A stretch of DNA of 48,011 nt from Paracoccaceae bacterium (GTDB lineage: Bacteria > Pseudomonadota > Alphaproteobacteria > Rhodobacterales > Rhodobacteraceae): assembly GCA_022448245.1 (NCBI GenBank), contig JAKVCO010000026.1, positions 1 through 48,011 of the forward strand, in the 5' to 3' direction. Shown piece after piece: positions 1 through 9,426 of the stretch. The notes under the pieces were generated by a model. It searched no databases. It saw only the letters and a list, made by a program, of their open reading frames with translations, and was not told the DNA's origin. Position 1 is the stretch's first letter. The number at the start of each line of letters is the position of its first letter. Both the position numbers and the translations under genes were made by a program.

Positions 1-38
1 GATCAGACATGTTAACCGCTCGTTTTCCGAGCCGTGAA

Positions 39-620
39 TCATGTCACCAGCCGGAAATCAATGGGTCCTGACCCTAGTTGCCAGATCGCTGAGCCTTCCC
101 AGTTTTTTGTATACTCATAATTCACAAAGAGCTGGCCGTAGGTCGCGCTGATGTGGCGCACCTGATTGAACTCAGCGGAGGGAAAGTAGACCTGAAAGAG
201 AAGCCAGGCTTCGTCGCCATTGCGTAAGCTGGTGATGTTCTGACTTTCGATGCGCGAACGCGTGTAAGGACGCCTCTCACAATCGCTGTTATTGCAAATC
301 CCTTCGCGGAGCTCGAACCGTTCCACGCGGCGCGTCTGGGCCTGTCCGGTGGGGTCCGCGATTGTCTTATACGAGTACGAGCGTCGGGCGCCGCTTAGCT
401 CAGAGGCGATGACGCGAGCTTTCTTGATACTTTGCGCCTCTACTGCAGGGGCGTGAAAGGCGCAGGAGAGAAGGATGAAGGAAATGGCGTAGGCGAACCG
501 CGTAGCTTCATGGTGAAATCCTTGTAATATTCTGAACAAAAAGTACAGGAATGGAAGCGTGACGCCTAAGGGTTTTACGGGAATGATACTCCATTTGGAG
601 GAAGAGCGCCCCAGTCTCAT
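39..620 (-). pseudogene. Secreted polysaccharide-lyase-like protein, probably frameshifted remnant
   Basis: The open frame gives 193 residues. A signal-peptide-like stretch at residues 43-63 ends in a possible AEAQ-type cleavage region. The part after it carries the pattern RFELREGIC...RSRIES...NGDEAWLLFQVYFPS, which resembles the heparin-lyase-like 'Polysaccharide lyase' family (Pfam PF14099). Those proteins usually run past 220 residues, but this one stops just after the third conserved strand. Two oddities suggest decay. A good ribosome site (AAGGA) and ATG at 509-511 sit one base out of frame with the signal peptide. At the 3' end the +1 frame stays open to the window edge and reads on plausibly. 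One missing base at each place would restore a normal gene. The alternative is a real 193-residue protein starting at 620. Family assignment is moderate; activity is unlikely. Confidence 0.5.
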
Positions 621-640
621 AACGCGTCCAAAGGAAAGCC

Positions 641-665
641 CCTCTCCCCAGGGAGGGAAGAGAGG
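641..665 (-). terminator. Possible terminator after acs
   Basis: A hairpin with a six-pair outer stem (CCTCTC with GAGAGG) and a short inner GC stem lies 45 bases past the acs stop. On the minus strand it is followed by GGCTTTCCTTT, which is only a weak T-run, so termination is plausible but not certain. Confidence 0.35.
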
Positions 666-709
666 CTAGGTGCGGACCACGAGGGTCATCCGTTCCCGAG
701 CGGGAGGTA

Positions 710-2662
710 TCAGGAACGGTTCTGGCGGTTCTCGATGAGGTCATCGACCACAGCCGGATCGGCGAGGGTCGAGGTATCCCCGAGGGAGCCAAAGTCATCC
801 TCGGCGATCTTGCGCAAGATGCGGCGCATGATCTTGCCGGAGCGGGTCTTTGGCAGGCCAGGGGCCCACTGAATGAGGTCAGGCTTGGCGATCGGGCCGA
901 TCTCCTTGCGGACCCAGGTCTGGAGTTCCGCGCGAAGCTCTTCCGTGGGCTCTTCGCCTGCCATCAGGGTCACGTAGCAGTAGATGCCTTGGCCTTTGAT
1001 GTCGTGCGGGTAGCCGACCACGGCTGACTCAGAGACCTTGGGGTGTGCCACGAGGGCGGATTCGACCTCGGCTGTGCCCATGCGGTGACCGGATACGTTG
1101 ATGACGTCGTCCACGCGGCCCGTGATCCAATAGTCGCCATCGTCGTCGCGGCGGCAGCCGTCACCGGCGAAGTAGTAGCCTTTATAGTCCGAGAAGTAGG
1201 TTTTCACGAAGCGCTCGTGATCGCCGTAGACCGTGCGCATCTGGCCGGGCCAGCTGTCTGCAATGCAAAGCACACCCTCGATACCGTTGCCCTCCATCTC
1301 CTCACCCGTGGTGGGTTCAAGGACAACAGGCTTCACGCCAAAGAAGGGTTTCATCGCAGAGCCGGGCTTTGTCGCATGCGCGCCGGGCAGGGGGGTCATC
1401 ATGTGACCTCCCGTCTCGGTCTGCCACCAGGTGTCGACGATGGGGCAGCGGCCCTTTCCGACGACCTTGTGATACCAGGTCCAGGCCTCGGGGTTGATGG
1501 GTTCGCCCACGGTGCCGAGGATCTTGAGATCGCTCAGGTCATACTTCTCCACGAAACTGTCGCCTTGGCCCATGAGGGCGCGGATGGCTGTCGGGGCTGT
1601 GTAGAACTGGTTGACCTTGTGCTTTTCGCAGACAGCCCAGAAGCGGCCTGCGTCAGGGTAGGTGGGCACGCCTTCGAACATGAGCGTCGTCGCCCCATTC
1701 GCGAGCGGGCCATAGACGATGTAGCTGTGGCCGGTGACCCAGCCCACATCGGCCGTGCACCAGAAGATGTCACCGTCGTGGTAGTCGAACGTGTATTCGT
1801 GCGTCATCGACGCGTAGACGATGTAGCCGCCCGTGCAATGCTGCACGCCCTTGGGCTGGCCGGTGGAGCCAGAGGTGTAAAGTATGAAGAGCGGGTCTTC
1901 TGCCGCCATCTCTTCCGGCGCGCAGTCATCAGACGCATCGGCCATCAGCGCGGTGTAGCTGTGATCGCGGCCTTCTTTCATGCCAGGGCCGCCGCCCGTG
2001 CGTTCAACGACGAGCATCTGGACGTCGCCGCATATGTCCATTGCCTTGTCAGCATTGGCTTTGAGTGGGGTATTTTTTCCGCCGCGTGGCGCTTGGTCGG
2101 CGGTTACCACGAGGGAGGCCTCACACCCCTGAATCCGAGCCGCGAGAGCGTCTGGCGAGAAGCCGCCGAAGACGATCGAATGGATCGCACCGATGCGCGC
2201 GCAGGCGAGCATTGCATAGGCTGCTTCAGGGATCATCGGCATGTAGAGGATGACGCGATCGCCTTTGCCGACGCCCAGGCTCTTGTAGACGTTGGACAGC
2301 TTGCAGACCTGCTCGTGCAGCTCTTTGTAGGTGATGTGCTTGGACAGGTTCGGATCGTCTGCTTCCCAGATGATCGCCGTTTGATCACCGCGCGTCGCGA
2401 GATGGCGGTCGATGCAGTTGGCGGCGACATTCAGCGTGCCGTCTTCGAACCACTTGATTGAGACGTTGGGGTGTTCGTAGGTCGAGTTCTTCACTTTGGT
2501 GAAGGGCTTGATCCAGTCCACGCGTTTGCCGTGCTCGGCCCAGAACGCGTCCGGGTCCGTGATGGAGGCCTCGTACATCTCGTTGTACTTGGCTTCATCA
2601 GCGATGGCTTTTGCCACAAAATCAGCGGGCGGTGCGTAGGTTTTCTTGCTTTCATCAAGCAT
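710..2662 (-). CDS. acs: Acetyl-CoA synthetase (AMP-forming)
   Basis: Activates acetate (and more weakly propionate) to acyl-CoA through an acyl-AMP intermediate, in the cytoplasm. At 650 residues the length is typical for Acs. The adenylate-forming P-loop motif [11 protein letters not shown] is present around residue 265. The TWWQTETGG motif of the acetate pocket lies in the middle, and the C-terminal [11 protein letters not shown] motif places the catalytic, acetylation-prone lysine at residue 610. The start at 2662 has an AAGGA ribosome site eight bases upstream. It is the last gene behind a Liv-type ABC transporter on the same strand, 56 bases after livF, so probably co-transcribed. A divergent XRE regulator and a CrbS-like sensor kinase in the same locus are the type of regulators known to control acs elsewhere. 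Confidence 0.95.
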   Translation of the reverse strand: MLDESKKTYAPPADFVAKAIADEAKYNEMYEASITDPDAFWAEHGKRVDWIKPFTKVKNSTYEHPNVSIKWFEDGTLNVAANCIDRHLATRGDQTAIIWEADDPNLSKHITYKELHEQVCKLSNVYKSLGVGKGDRVILYMPMIPEAAYAMLACARIGAIHSIVFGGFSPDALAARIQGCEASLVVTADQAPRGGKNTPLKANADKAMDICGDVQMLVVERTGGGPGMKEGRDHSYTALMADASDDCAPEEMAAEDPLFILYTSGSTGQPKGVQHCTGGYIVYASMTHEYTFDYHDGDIFWCTADVGWVTGHSYIVYGPLANGATTLMFEGVPTYPDAGRFWAVCEKHKVNQFYTAPTAIRALMGQGDSFVEKYDLSDLKILGTVGEPINPEAWTWYHKVVGKGRCPIVDTWWQTETGGHMMTPLPGAHATKPGSAMKPFFGVKPVVLEPTTGEEMEGNGIEGVLCIADSWPGQMRTVYGDHERFVKTYFSDYKGYYFAGDGCRRDDDGDYWITGRVDDVINVSGHRMGTAEVESALVAHPKVSESAVVGYPHDIKGQGIYCYVTLMAGEEPTEELRAELQTWVRKEIGPIAKPDLIQWAPGLPKTRSGKIMRRILRKIAEDDFGSLGDTSTLADPAVVDDLIENRQNRS

Positions 2663-2688
2663 GGCAGCGGTCCTTTGTCTTATACGTG

Positions 2689-2712
2689 AGCGGGCTCGCG
2701 AAGGAGCCCGCT
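2689..2712. other. Hairpin between livF and acs
   Basis: A perfect nine-base-pair stem (AGCGGGCTC with GAGCCCGCT) and six-base loop sit in the 56-base gap between livF and acs. No T-run follows on the minus strand, so it is more likely an mRNA-processing or stability element than a terminator. Confidence 0.5.
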
Positions 2713-2718
2713 AGAGGC

Positions 2719-3468
2719 TTAGATAGCCAGGTATTCAGCGCGCAGTTTCTCGTCATCGAGAACCTCTTGCGCGGAGCCGTCGTAGACGACCGTGCCGGTG
2801 TCGAGGATGACAGCGCGGTCAGCGAGCTTCAGGGCCGCAACTGCGTTCTGTTCCACGATTACGGTGGTGATGCCTTGGTCACGGATATGGCCGAGCGTCT
2901 TGGCGATCTCTTGCACGATCACCGGCGCGAGGCCCTCGTAAGGCTCGTCGAGGAGCAGCACCTTGATGTCACGGCAGAGAGCGCGGGCGATGGAGAGCAT
3001 CTGCTGCTCACCACCCGAAAGCGTCACACCCTCTTGCTTGCGACGTTCGCCAAGACGAGGGAAGAGGTCGTAGACCCGGTCGAGCGACCAGCCCTTCGGC
3101 GGCGCGATCTGCGCGAGCTGAAGGTTCTCTTCCACGGTGAGGCCGGGAATGACGCGCCGATCTTCAGGCACGAGGGCGAGGCCCGCCTGGGCCGCTTCGT
3201 GGGACGCCATGTCATGCAACGGCTGGTGATCTAGCCAGATCTCGCCGTGTGTCACCATGGGGGAGCCGGTTCGTGCAATCGCCCGTAGAGTGGAGGTCTT
3301 TCCGGCGCCGTTACGGCCAAGCAACGCGAGGATCTCACCTTCATGAATGTTGAAGCTGATGCCCTGAACGATGTAGCTCTCACCGTAATAGGCGTGCATG
3401 TCATAGACGCTGAAAAAGGCCGGAGCCGTCGCAGCGTGGTTGGCATTGGGATTGAACGGTTGGTTCAT
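2719..3468 (-). CDS. livF: Liv-type ABC transporter ATP-binding protein (LivF family)
   Basis: One of two ATPase subunits of a hydrophobic-amino-acid-type (HAAT) importer. Of 249 residues, Walker A GRNGAGKT is at 51-58, signature LSGGE at 150-154 and Walker B LLLDEP at 171-176, followed by the usual H-loop region with VEQN. The N-terminal extension of about 20 residues is slightly longer than usual. It lies 11 bases after livG in a five-gene transporter set. The Liv superfamily transports branched-chain amino acids, urea, amides and some carboxylates, so the name gives the family and not the substrate; linkage to acs suggests a short-chain carboxylate or a compound degraded to acetate (inference). 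Confidence 0.9.
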   Translation of the reverse strand: MNQPFNPNANHAATAPAFFSVYDMHAYYGESYIVQGISFNIHEGEILALLGRNGAGKTSTLRAIARTGSPMVTHGEIWLDHQPLHDMASHEAAQAGLALVPEDRRVIPGLTVEENLQLAQIAPPKGWSLDRVYDLFPRLGERRKQEGVTLSGGEQQMLSIARALCRDIKVLLLDEPYEGLAPVIVQEIAKTLGHIRDQGITTVIVEQNAVAALKLADRAVILDTGTVVYDGSAQEVLDDEKLRAEYLAI

Positions 3469-3479
3469 CGTACCGCTCC

Positions 3480-4238
3480 TTAAACTTGGGCTTCACCGAG
3501 ATACGCTTCGCGCACCTTCGGATGGCCTTTGATGTTGTCAGGTGTCTCTTCCACGAGCGGTGTGCCCTGTGCGAGCACGGTGATCCGTTCCGCAAGGCTG
3601 AACACCACGTGCATGTCGTGTTCGATGATGCACATCGTGATGTTGCGGCGATCCCGGATCGTCTTGAGCAGATCGATCGTGTTGTTGGTATCGGCACGCG
3701 CCATACCTGCGGTCGGCTCGTCGAGAAGCAGAAGCCGGGGCTTCTGGCTCAGGCACATGGCCATCTCCAGACGGCGTTTGTCACCGCGAGAGAGGGAGGA
3801 GGCCTGCATGCCCGATTTCTCCAGCATGTTCACATCATCGAGGATGTGCTCGGCGGCTTCGCGGATGTCGTTCTCTTTGTTCACCGCCCCGAAGGCGTTG
3901 AGAGAATAGGCGCCATCACGCTTTGCAAAGCAGGCGATGGACACGTTTTCGAGCACCGTGAGGTCTCCGAAAATCTCGGGCGTTTGGAACACGCGGGAGA
4001 TGCCCAGCTGGTTGATCTCGTGCGGGGAGCGCCCGAGGACCGAATTGCCGTCGAACATGACCGAGCCTGTATCCGGGATCAGCTTGCCCACGAGGCAGTT
4101 TAGCAGGGTGGACTTGCCGGCGCCGTTTGGCCCGATGATCGCGTGAACGGTATTTTCCTTCACGCTCAAGTTCACTTCGCTCAATGCCTGAAGGCCGCCG
4201 AAGCGTTTGCCGACATTTTTGACTTCAAGAATTCCCAT
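3480..4238 (-). CDS. livG: Liv-type ABC transporter ATP-binding protein (LivG family)
   Basis: Second ATPase subunit of the transporter, 252 residues. Walker A GPNGAGKST is at residues 36-44 and Walker B LLLDEP near 170-175. The ABC signature reads LSRGD (149-153) where LivG proteins usually have LSYGE or LSGGE; this is a mild deviation and the motif should still work. It is 12 bases from livM and 11 from livF, consistent with one operon. The typical LivG feature, an extended segment between Walker A and the signature, is present. Confidence 0.9.
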   Translation of the reverse strand: MGILEVKNVGKRFGGLQALSEVNLSVKENTVHAIIGPNGAGKSTLLNCLVGKLIPDTGSVMFDGNSVLGRSPHEINQLGISRVFQTPEIFGDLTVLENVSIACFAKRDGAYSLNAFGAVNKENDIREAAEHILDDVNMLEKSGMQASSLSRGDKRRLEMAMCLSQKPRLLLLDEPTAGMARADTNNTIDLLKTIRDRRNITMCIIEHDMHVVFSLAERITVLAQGTPLVEETPDNIKGHPKVREAYLGEAQV

Positions 4239-4250
4239 CTGTCTGTCTCC

Positions 4251-5468
4251 TTACTCTGCCGGGGTTTTCACTTCGGCGCCGTCGTTGGCTGCCTTGCCGC
4301 GCTTGCCGCGCACCCAGTCACCGATGCGCTTGCCACCTTCCACGAGCCCACCGGGCAGGAAGATGATGACGGCCATGAACATGAGACCCAAGGTCAGGTG
4401 CCAGCCTTTGCCGATGAACGGGTAGACGATGGACACCAGGATCCCCTCAAGCCAATCGGGCGCGAAGGAGAACCACATCTCGAGCGTGGCCTTGTTGATC
4501 TTCGAGAAGATGTTCTCGAAGTACTTGATGAGGCCAGCGCCAAGGACCGGACCGATGAGCGTGCCGACGCCGCCGAGGATGGTCATCAGAACCACCTCGC
4601 CAGATGCCGTCCACTGCATGCGCTCGGCACCCACCTGTGGATCCATCGCAGCCATCAGGCCACCTGCGAGACCAGCATACATGCCAGAGATCACGAAGCA
4701 GGCGAGCATGTAGGGGCGCGTGTTGAGGCCCGTGTAGCTCAGACGGTGCTGGTTGGATTTGATCGCGCGGAGCATCAGGCCGAAGGGCGACCGGAAGATG
4801 CGGATAGAGATATAGAAGGCGATCAGCATCACCACGGCGCAGATTGCGTAGCCCCAGTTGAGCGTCCACAGCCAGTTGCCGACCGAGATCTCATACGTCG
4901 CAGTCATCTCGATCCCGAAGAGTGAGGGCTTGGGGATGTTGCCATCCGCCGACGAGCCACCGCCCAGAAAACCGGGAAGGATGCGCGGGTCGTTCAGGTT
5001 CGTCTGCAGGCCCGTCTCACCACCGGTGATCGGCGTCAGAACCGATGCGGCCAGCGAGAACGCCATCTGCGCGAAGGCCAGTGTCAGGATCGAGAAGTAT
5101 ATGCCCGAGCGGCGTAGCGAGATGTAGCCGATGGCCAGCGACACGAGGCCAGCGATTAGCATCGAGAAGATGATCGCCGGGATCACGTTGATGCTCAGAA
5201 GCTTCAGCATCCACATACCCGCGTAGGAGCCCACTCCCAAGAAGGCCGCGTGACCGAAGGAGAGGTAGCCCGTGAGGCCAAAGAGGATGTTAAAGCCGAT
5301 GGCAAAGATCCCGAAGATCACAAAGCGCTGCATCAGGTCAGGATAGCCTGCGTTGAACTGCGCCATCGCAGACCCTTCAGGGAAGGGATTCAGCAAGACC
5401 GGTGCGAGGACCACAAGGGCTGCAACGATCAGGAGGAGGTTGAAGTCTTTCTTTTCGAGACCAAGCAT
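4251..5468 (-). CDS. livM: Liv-type ABC transporter permease (LivM family)
   Basis: Inner-membrane permease of 405 residues with about ten hydrophobic segments. It carries the LivM hallmarks [20 protein letters not shown] near residues 64-83 and the cytoplasmic loop with a Gly-Val-Gly-Thr-Leu-Ile-Gly-Pro stretch near 300. It is somewhat longer than E. coli-type LivM cores because of an insert near 150-185 and a Lys-rich C-terminal tail. It ends 12 bases before livG and starts 3 bases after the livH stop, so translational coupling with livH is likely. Confidence 0.9.
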   Translation of the reverse strand: MLGLEKKDFNLLLIVAALVVLAPVLLNPFPEGSAMAQFNAGYPDLMQRFVIFGIFAIGFNILFGLTGYLSFGHAAFLGVGSYAGMWMLKLLSINVIPAIIFSMLIAGLVSLAIGYISLRRSGIYFSILTLAFAQMAFSLAASVLTPITGGETGLQTNLNDPRILPGFLGGGSSADGNIPKPSLFGIEMTATYEISVGNWLWTLNWGYAICAVVMLIAFYISIRIFRSPFGLMLRAIKSNQHRLSYTGLNTRPYMLACFVISGMYAGLAGGLMAAMDPQVGAERMQWTASGEVVLMTILGGVGTLIGPVLGAGLIKYFENIFSKINKATLEMWFSFAPDWLEGILVSIVYPFIGKGWHLTLGLMFMAVIIFLPGGLVEGGKRIGDWVRGKRGKAANDGAEVKTPAE

Positions 5469-5471
5469 TGA

Positions 5472-6503
5472 TTAGTCCTCCATCACGCCCTTGCGACCCA
5501 GAAGGCCACGCGGACGAGTAAGCAAAATGATGATTGCGGCCAGGTAGATGACAACCTGGTTGATGCCGGGCAGGAACTCGATGACCTCACGCATGGAGGC
5601 GAAGCTCTCCAGAATGCCAAGGACGAAGCCTGCAAGGACGGCGCCGGGTAGGGAGCCCATGCCGCCCACAACAACCACAACGAAGGAGATCACCAGGAAG
5701 TCCATTCCCATGTGGTAGTTTGGCGAAACAATGGGCGTGTACATCACCCCCGCGAGGCCTGCCACAGCGGCGGCGATGCCGAACATGATGGTGAAGCGGC
5801 GGTCGATGTTGATGCCCAGAAGGCCAACTGTCTCGCGGTCAGCCATGCCAGCACGGACGACCATTCCGAAGGTGGTGAACTGCAGGAAGGCGAAGACGGC
5901 GGCGATCAGGATCATCGCGAAGAAGAAGTACACGATGCGCCAGTAGGGGTAGATGATGGCGCCCGGGTCCATGCCAATAGCTGCGCCAAAGTCGAAGGAG
6001 CCGATGAAGGCATCGGGTGCCGGGGCGGGGATCTGGTTGGCACCGAAGTAATATTTAATGATCTCTTGCAGAACGATGGCCAGGCCGAAGGTCACAAGGA
6101 TCTGGTCAGCGTGGGGACGCTTGTAGAAGTGCTTGATCAGGCCGCGCTCCATCGCGACGCCGATCGCGATCATGATCGGGATCGAGAAGAGGATCGAAAG
6201 TGGCACGGCCCAGTCAATGATGGCGGCGCCTGCGCTCTCTCCGAACCAGTCGTAAATGTAGGGGACATCCACCTTTAGGGGATTGCCGAGGAAGTCCGTC
6301 CGCGTTTCGTCGATGACCTCTTTGGACAGGCCCAGGATACGGCTCAGCGTCACGGTGCAGAAGGCACCGAGCATGAAGAGCGCCCCGTGGGCGAAGTTCA
6401 CGACACCGAGCGTGCCGAAGATGAGCGTCAGACCAAGAGCGATAAGCGCGTAGGCGCTGCCCTTGTCTAGCCCGTTCAGGATTTGAAGGATGATCTGGTC
6501 CAT
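5472..6503 (-). CDS. livH: Liv-type ABC transporter permease (LivH family)
   Basis: Partner permease of 343 residues. The N-terminus QIILQILNGLDKGSAYALIA followed by LTLIFGTLGVVNFAHGALFM is the LivH signature, and further membrane helices follow. An insert of about 40 residues near 55-95, containing IYDWFGESAGAAI, is longer than in the classical branched-chain amino acid LivH and may reflect a different substrate group. It is coupled to livM downstream and separated from the binding-protein gene by a 103-base gap with a strong hairpin, an arrangement that often sets lower permease than binding-protein expression. Confidence 0.9.
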   Translation of the reverse strand: MDQIILQILNGLDKGSAYALIALGLTLIFGTLGVVNFAHGALFMLGAFCTVTLSRILGLSKEVIDETRTDFLGNPLKVDVPYIYDWFGESAGAAIIDWAVPLSILFSIPIMIAIGVAMERGLIKHFYKRPHADQILVTFGLAIVLQEIIKYYFGANQIPAPAPDAFIGSFDFGAAIGMDPGAIIYPYWRIVYFFFAMILIAAVFAFLQFTTFGMVVRAGMADRETVGLLGINIDRRFTIMFGIAAAVAGLAGVMYTPIVSPNYHMGMDFLVISFVVVVVGGMGSLPGAVLAGFVLGILESFASMREVIEFLPGINQVVIYLAAIIILLTRPRGLLGRKGVMED

Positions 6504-6571
6504 GGCTCTCCCCTTGGAGCGTGCGGACGGTGCGCGGAACGCACCCTACGGCTGTGCGGATGTCGTAAGGA

Positions 6572-6596
6572 GTGGGGCGCGACGGGCGCGCCCCAC
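6572..6596. other. Hairpin between binding-protein and permease genes
   Basis: A perfect ten-base-pair stem (GTGGGGCGCG with CGCGCCCCAC) with a five-base loop lies directly after the binding-protein gene. It lacks a T-run on the minus strand. Such hairpins commonly protect the upstream mRNA from 3' decay, so that binding protein is made in excess over permeases. Confidence 0.55.
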
Positions 6597-6606
6597 GGTA
6601 GTTGGC

Positions 6607-7944
6607 TTATGCGCCCGGGTTGCAGGTACCCAGTTCGCCACCAAAGATGGAGGCATCATAGGTGACCTGAGCGGCCGGCGTGACTTCCACGATTTCGAGA
6701 AGGTCGAACTCGTTGTCCGGGTTCTCTTTACCCTTCACTACGAGCACGTCCTTGAAGCACTGGTGGTCTTCGCCGCGGTACAGCGTCTTACCGTTGCCGA
6801 GACCGTCGAATTCGAAGTCCTCGAGGGCTTCTGCGACGGCGCATGGGTTGAAGGAGCCAGCGCGGGTCACGGCGTCTGCATAAAGCAGCGTCTGGACATA
6901 GCAGGTGTGCGCCGCCTGGGACGGCGGGAAGCCGTACTTCGTGCCGAACGAACGCGTGAACGCCATGGAGCCTGCATCAGGCAGGGACCAGTGCCAGTTC
7001 GTGGAACCGAAGATGCCCTTAACGTTCTCGCCTGCACCCTTCGCCATGAGGCGGGAGTAGAGCGGAACGATGATCTCGAAGTTCTTGCCGTTGGCTTCAG
7101 CGGCGCGCAGGCCGAACTGAACCGCAGACGTCAGCGAGTTCACCATGTTGCCGCCGTAGTGGTTGAGAACCAGCACGTCTGCGCCAGAGTTCAGAACCGG
7201 TGCGACGTAGGACGAGAAGTCAGTCTGTGCGAGCGGCGTCTTCACGGCTGCAACGGTTTCCCAGCCCATGGCTTCGGTGGAGGTACGCACCGCTTCTTCG
7301 GTCGTGTAGCCCCAGTTGTAGTCCGCCGTCAGGTGGTAGGCCTTACGATCGGTGCCGTAGTTGTTGGCAAGGATCGGAGCCAGGGCAGCACCGGACATGT
7401 AGGAGTTGAAGAAGTGACGGAAGCCGTTCGCCTTCTTGTCCTTACCGGTGGTGTCGTTGGAGTGCGTGAGGCCCGCCATGAAGATGATGCCTGCTTCCTG
7501 GCAGAGAGCCTGCACAGCAACAGCCACACCCGAGGAGGAGCCGCCGGACACCATAATGGCGCCGTCTTTTTCGATCATGGAGCGTGCCGATGCGCGTGCC
7601 GCGTCAGGCTTCGTCTGCGTGTCGCCGGTCACGTACTCGACCTTGCGGCCGAGGATGCCTGCGCCGTCGAGCGCCTTCGAGGAGAAGGTGCTGAGCATGC
7701 CGCCGTCGCCTTCGCCGTTGAGGTGCTCAACCGCGAGTTCGAACGCGCGCAGTTCGTCGGCGCCCTCGTCCGCGTAGGGGCCGGTCTGGGGCACGTTGAA
7801 GCCCAGCGTGACAGAGCTGTCGCCCGGTGCGTTGGTAAAGCCTGCGTGCCCGTCGGCGCGCAGATACGTCGGCAGTGCGAGTGCGCCACCGGCGGCAGCA
7901 CCGGCTTTGAGGGCACCACGACGCGTGATGTTCAGTTTGGACAT
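6607..7944 (-). CDS. livK: Periplasmic substrate-binding protein of Liv-type ABC transporter (Tat signal)
   Basis: First gene of the transporter operon, 445 residues from the chosen start at 7944, which has a strong GGGAGG site; an in-frame upstream ATG at 8016 lacks one. The N-terminus MSKLNITRRGALKAGAAAGG looks like a twin-arginine signal (RRGALKAG), so export folded is likely. The mature part has the type I periplasmic binding fold of the Leu/Ile/Val-binding (Peripla_BP_6) family, for example VTLGFNVPQTGPYADEG and MVSGGSSSGVAVAVQALC. It belongs to the longer subgroup seen with carboxylate, amide or urea systems rather than the 370-residue classical LivJ. The substrate cannot be read from sequence. 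Confidence 0.85.
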   Translation of the reverse strand: MSKLNITRRGALKAGAAAGGALALPTYLRADGHAGFTNAPGDSSVTLGFNVPQTGPYADEGADELRAFELAVEHLNGEGDGGMLSTFSSKALDGAGILGRKVEYVTGDTQTKPDAARASARSMIEKDGAIMVSGGSSSGVAVAVQALCQEAGIIFMAGLTHSNDTTGKDKKANGFRHFFNSYMSGAALAPILANNYGTDRKAYHLTADYNWGYTTEEAVRTSTEAMGWETVAAVKTPLAQTDFSSYVAPVLNSGADVLVLNHYGGNMVNSLTSAVQFGLRAAEANGKNFEIIVPLYSRLMAKGAGENVKGIFGSTNWHWSLPDAGSMAFTRSFGTKYGFPPSQAAHTCYVQTLLYADAVTRAGSFNPCAVAEALEDFEFDGLGNGKTLYRGEDHQCFKDVLVVKGKENPDNEFDLLEIVEVTPAAQVTYDASIFGGELGTCNPGA

Positions 7945-8095
7945 GTAATCCTCCCAATTGATTTGAGCACGCACGTATTGGAGATGGCGCGCCTGAGCAC
8001 AGGTAGTGCTGCGCAATTATGGGCCTTGCTTTGAAAACAAGGCAACAAGCGTCTTGAAAGGCTTAACAATTTTGTAAATAAATGAACCATGCGGA

Positions 8096-8135
8096 CGCAG
8101 AAACTGTAAATTTGTTTTCTATGCGTCGCAGAAAC
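8096..8135. promoter_or_regulatory. Direct repeat upstream of the XRE regulator
   Basis: The 9-mer CGCAGAAAC occurs at 8096-8104 and again at 8127-8135, 31 bases apart (about three helical turns). It lies in the 216-base gap between the divergent transporter operon and regulator gene. AT-rich segments ATTTTGTAAAT (8069-8079) and CTGTAAATTTG are also here and resemble one-mismatch versions of the TTTGCAAA boxes bound by the RamB/PccR/ScfR-type regulator family. These are candidate operator sites only. Confidence 0.35.
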
Positions 8136-8160
8136 GTGTTGAAAAAGAAGGAATTCTCTT

Positions 8161-9336
8161 TTGAAAGTACCTGCCCAGGTTTCGGCGCTAACGGGTTCTC
8201 GTATCCGCGAACGACGCATTCTGTTGGGTGTCCGTCAGGCCGAATTGGCGCGCCGCGCGGGCATTTCGGCAAGCTATTTGAACCTTATCGAACACAACCG
8301 TCGCAGAATCGGCGGCAAGGTTCTTCTCGCAATTGCAGAAACGCTCGAAACGGACGCGTCTACCTTGGCCGAAGGTGCGGAAGCGTCTCTCATTCGCGAC
8401 CTTGAAGCCGCCGCTGATGTGCCCGGCGCAACCTGCGAGACCGATAAGTCAGATGAATTCGCCGGGCGCTTTCCAGGTTGGGCCGCGCTGATCACGAGAC
8501 AGGCCGCAAGGATCGGACGCCTCGAAGAAACGCTGGCAGAGCTCAATGACCGACTAACCCATGACCCGTTCCTCAGTGCTCAGGTCCACGAGATGCTGTC
8601 GACGATTACGGCGATCCGATCGACGTCGGCCATTCTGTCGGACGAGCCGGACCTAGAAAGGGCGTGGCGGCTGAGGTTTCACGGTAACCTGCGAGAGGAT
8701 GCGATGCGTTTGGCCACGGCGACGGAGGCTCTGGTCGCGTATCTCGACGCGCCCCCTGAAGGAACCGATGCAGCCCAAAGCCCGCAAGATGAGGTGGACG
8801 CCTGGCTGGAGATAAGACGTCACTATCTCGCAGAGATAGAAGAGGGTGCCCCGGCGAAGTTGCCCGATTTCAGCCCAGCCGCGCGGGTCATCGCGAATGA
8901 ATACATCACGCGCTACTCGAGCGAATGCAGCGCCCTCGCAGAAGCTACTCTTGCGGAGAAACTGATCGAGTTTGGGCCGGACCCTCTCGCCATCGCTCAC
9001 GCGCTGTCGATGCCTTTGGATATTGTCTTGCGCCGCATGGGGCAGTTGCCCGCAACAGGAGAAGGCGTGGGCCTCGTGGAGTGCGATGGGTCGGGCGCAT
9101 TGATCACCCGGCGCGCACCAGATGGGTTTCCCATTCCGCGCACCGGGGTGGGGCGATCCCTTTGGCCGCTTTTCTCAGCGCTTTCGCGGCCCCATGTGCC
9201 GATCCGCGCCGAGCTCGCCATCGTGGAGGGGCAGGGCGCGCGCCTTACGGCGTTTGCTTATGCGGCCACGCAAGATGCCGCCACTTATGGTGCCGAGCCT
9301 CTTTTGCGCGGCACAATGCTGCTGGTGCCAAGCTAG
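8161..9336 (+). CDS. XRE-family regulator of the short-chain fatty acid type
   Basis: A 391-residue DNA-binding regulator. A Cro/CI-type helix-turn-helix spans roughly residues 12-66 (RIRERRILLGVRQAELARRA, then SASYLNLIEHNRR). The long C-terminal part resembles the sensor region of the RamB/PccR/ScfR group, which controls acetate, propionate and glyoxylate metabolism and often responds to acyl-CoA esters. The start is a TTG at 8161, preceded by AAGGA at good spacing; no in-frame ATG or GTG is better placed. It is divergent from the transporter-acs operon, so control of that operon and of itself is likely. The exact ligand is unknown. Confidence 0.8.
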   Translation: MKVPAQVSALTGSRIRERRILLGVRQAELARRAGISASYLNLIEHNRRRIGGKVLLAIAETLETDASTLAEGAEASLIRDLEAAADVPGATCETDKSDEFAGRFPGWAALITRQAARIGRLEETLAELNDRLTHDPFLSAQVHEMLSTITAIRSTSAILSDEPDLERAWRLRFHGNLREDAMRLATATEALVAYLDAPPEGTDAAQSPQDEVDAWLEIRRHYLAEIEEGAPAKLPDFSPAARVIANEYITRYSSECSALAEATLAEKLIEFGPDPLAIAHALSMPLDIVLRRMGQLPATGEGVGLVECDGSGALITRRAPDGFPIPRTGVGRSLWPLFSALSRPHVPIRAELAIVEGQGARLTAFAYAATQDAATYGAEPLLRGTMLLVPS

Positions 9337-9426
9337 CCTGCGACTGTCGAACCTTTGACAAGTGCCGCCCTGCGCTGAAATATGCACCCAAGACCGGCAA
9401 GCCGGCTTTTAGGGAGGGCCAGCGCC

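Noticed and set aside
1043..2461. Long plus-strand open frame opposite acs (472 codons)
   Set aside because: It is antisense to a certain acs gene, shows no family pattern, is rich in His, Val, Ala and Arg as reversed GC-rich codons produce, and has no ribosome site.
6490..8034. Long plus-strand open frame opposite the binding-protein gene (514 codons)
   Set aside because: Shadow of the livK coding strand; composition and lack of motifs are those of a reversed GC-rich gene.
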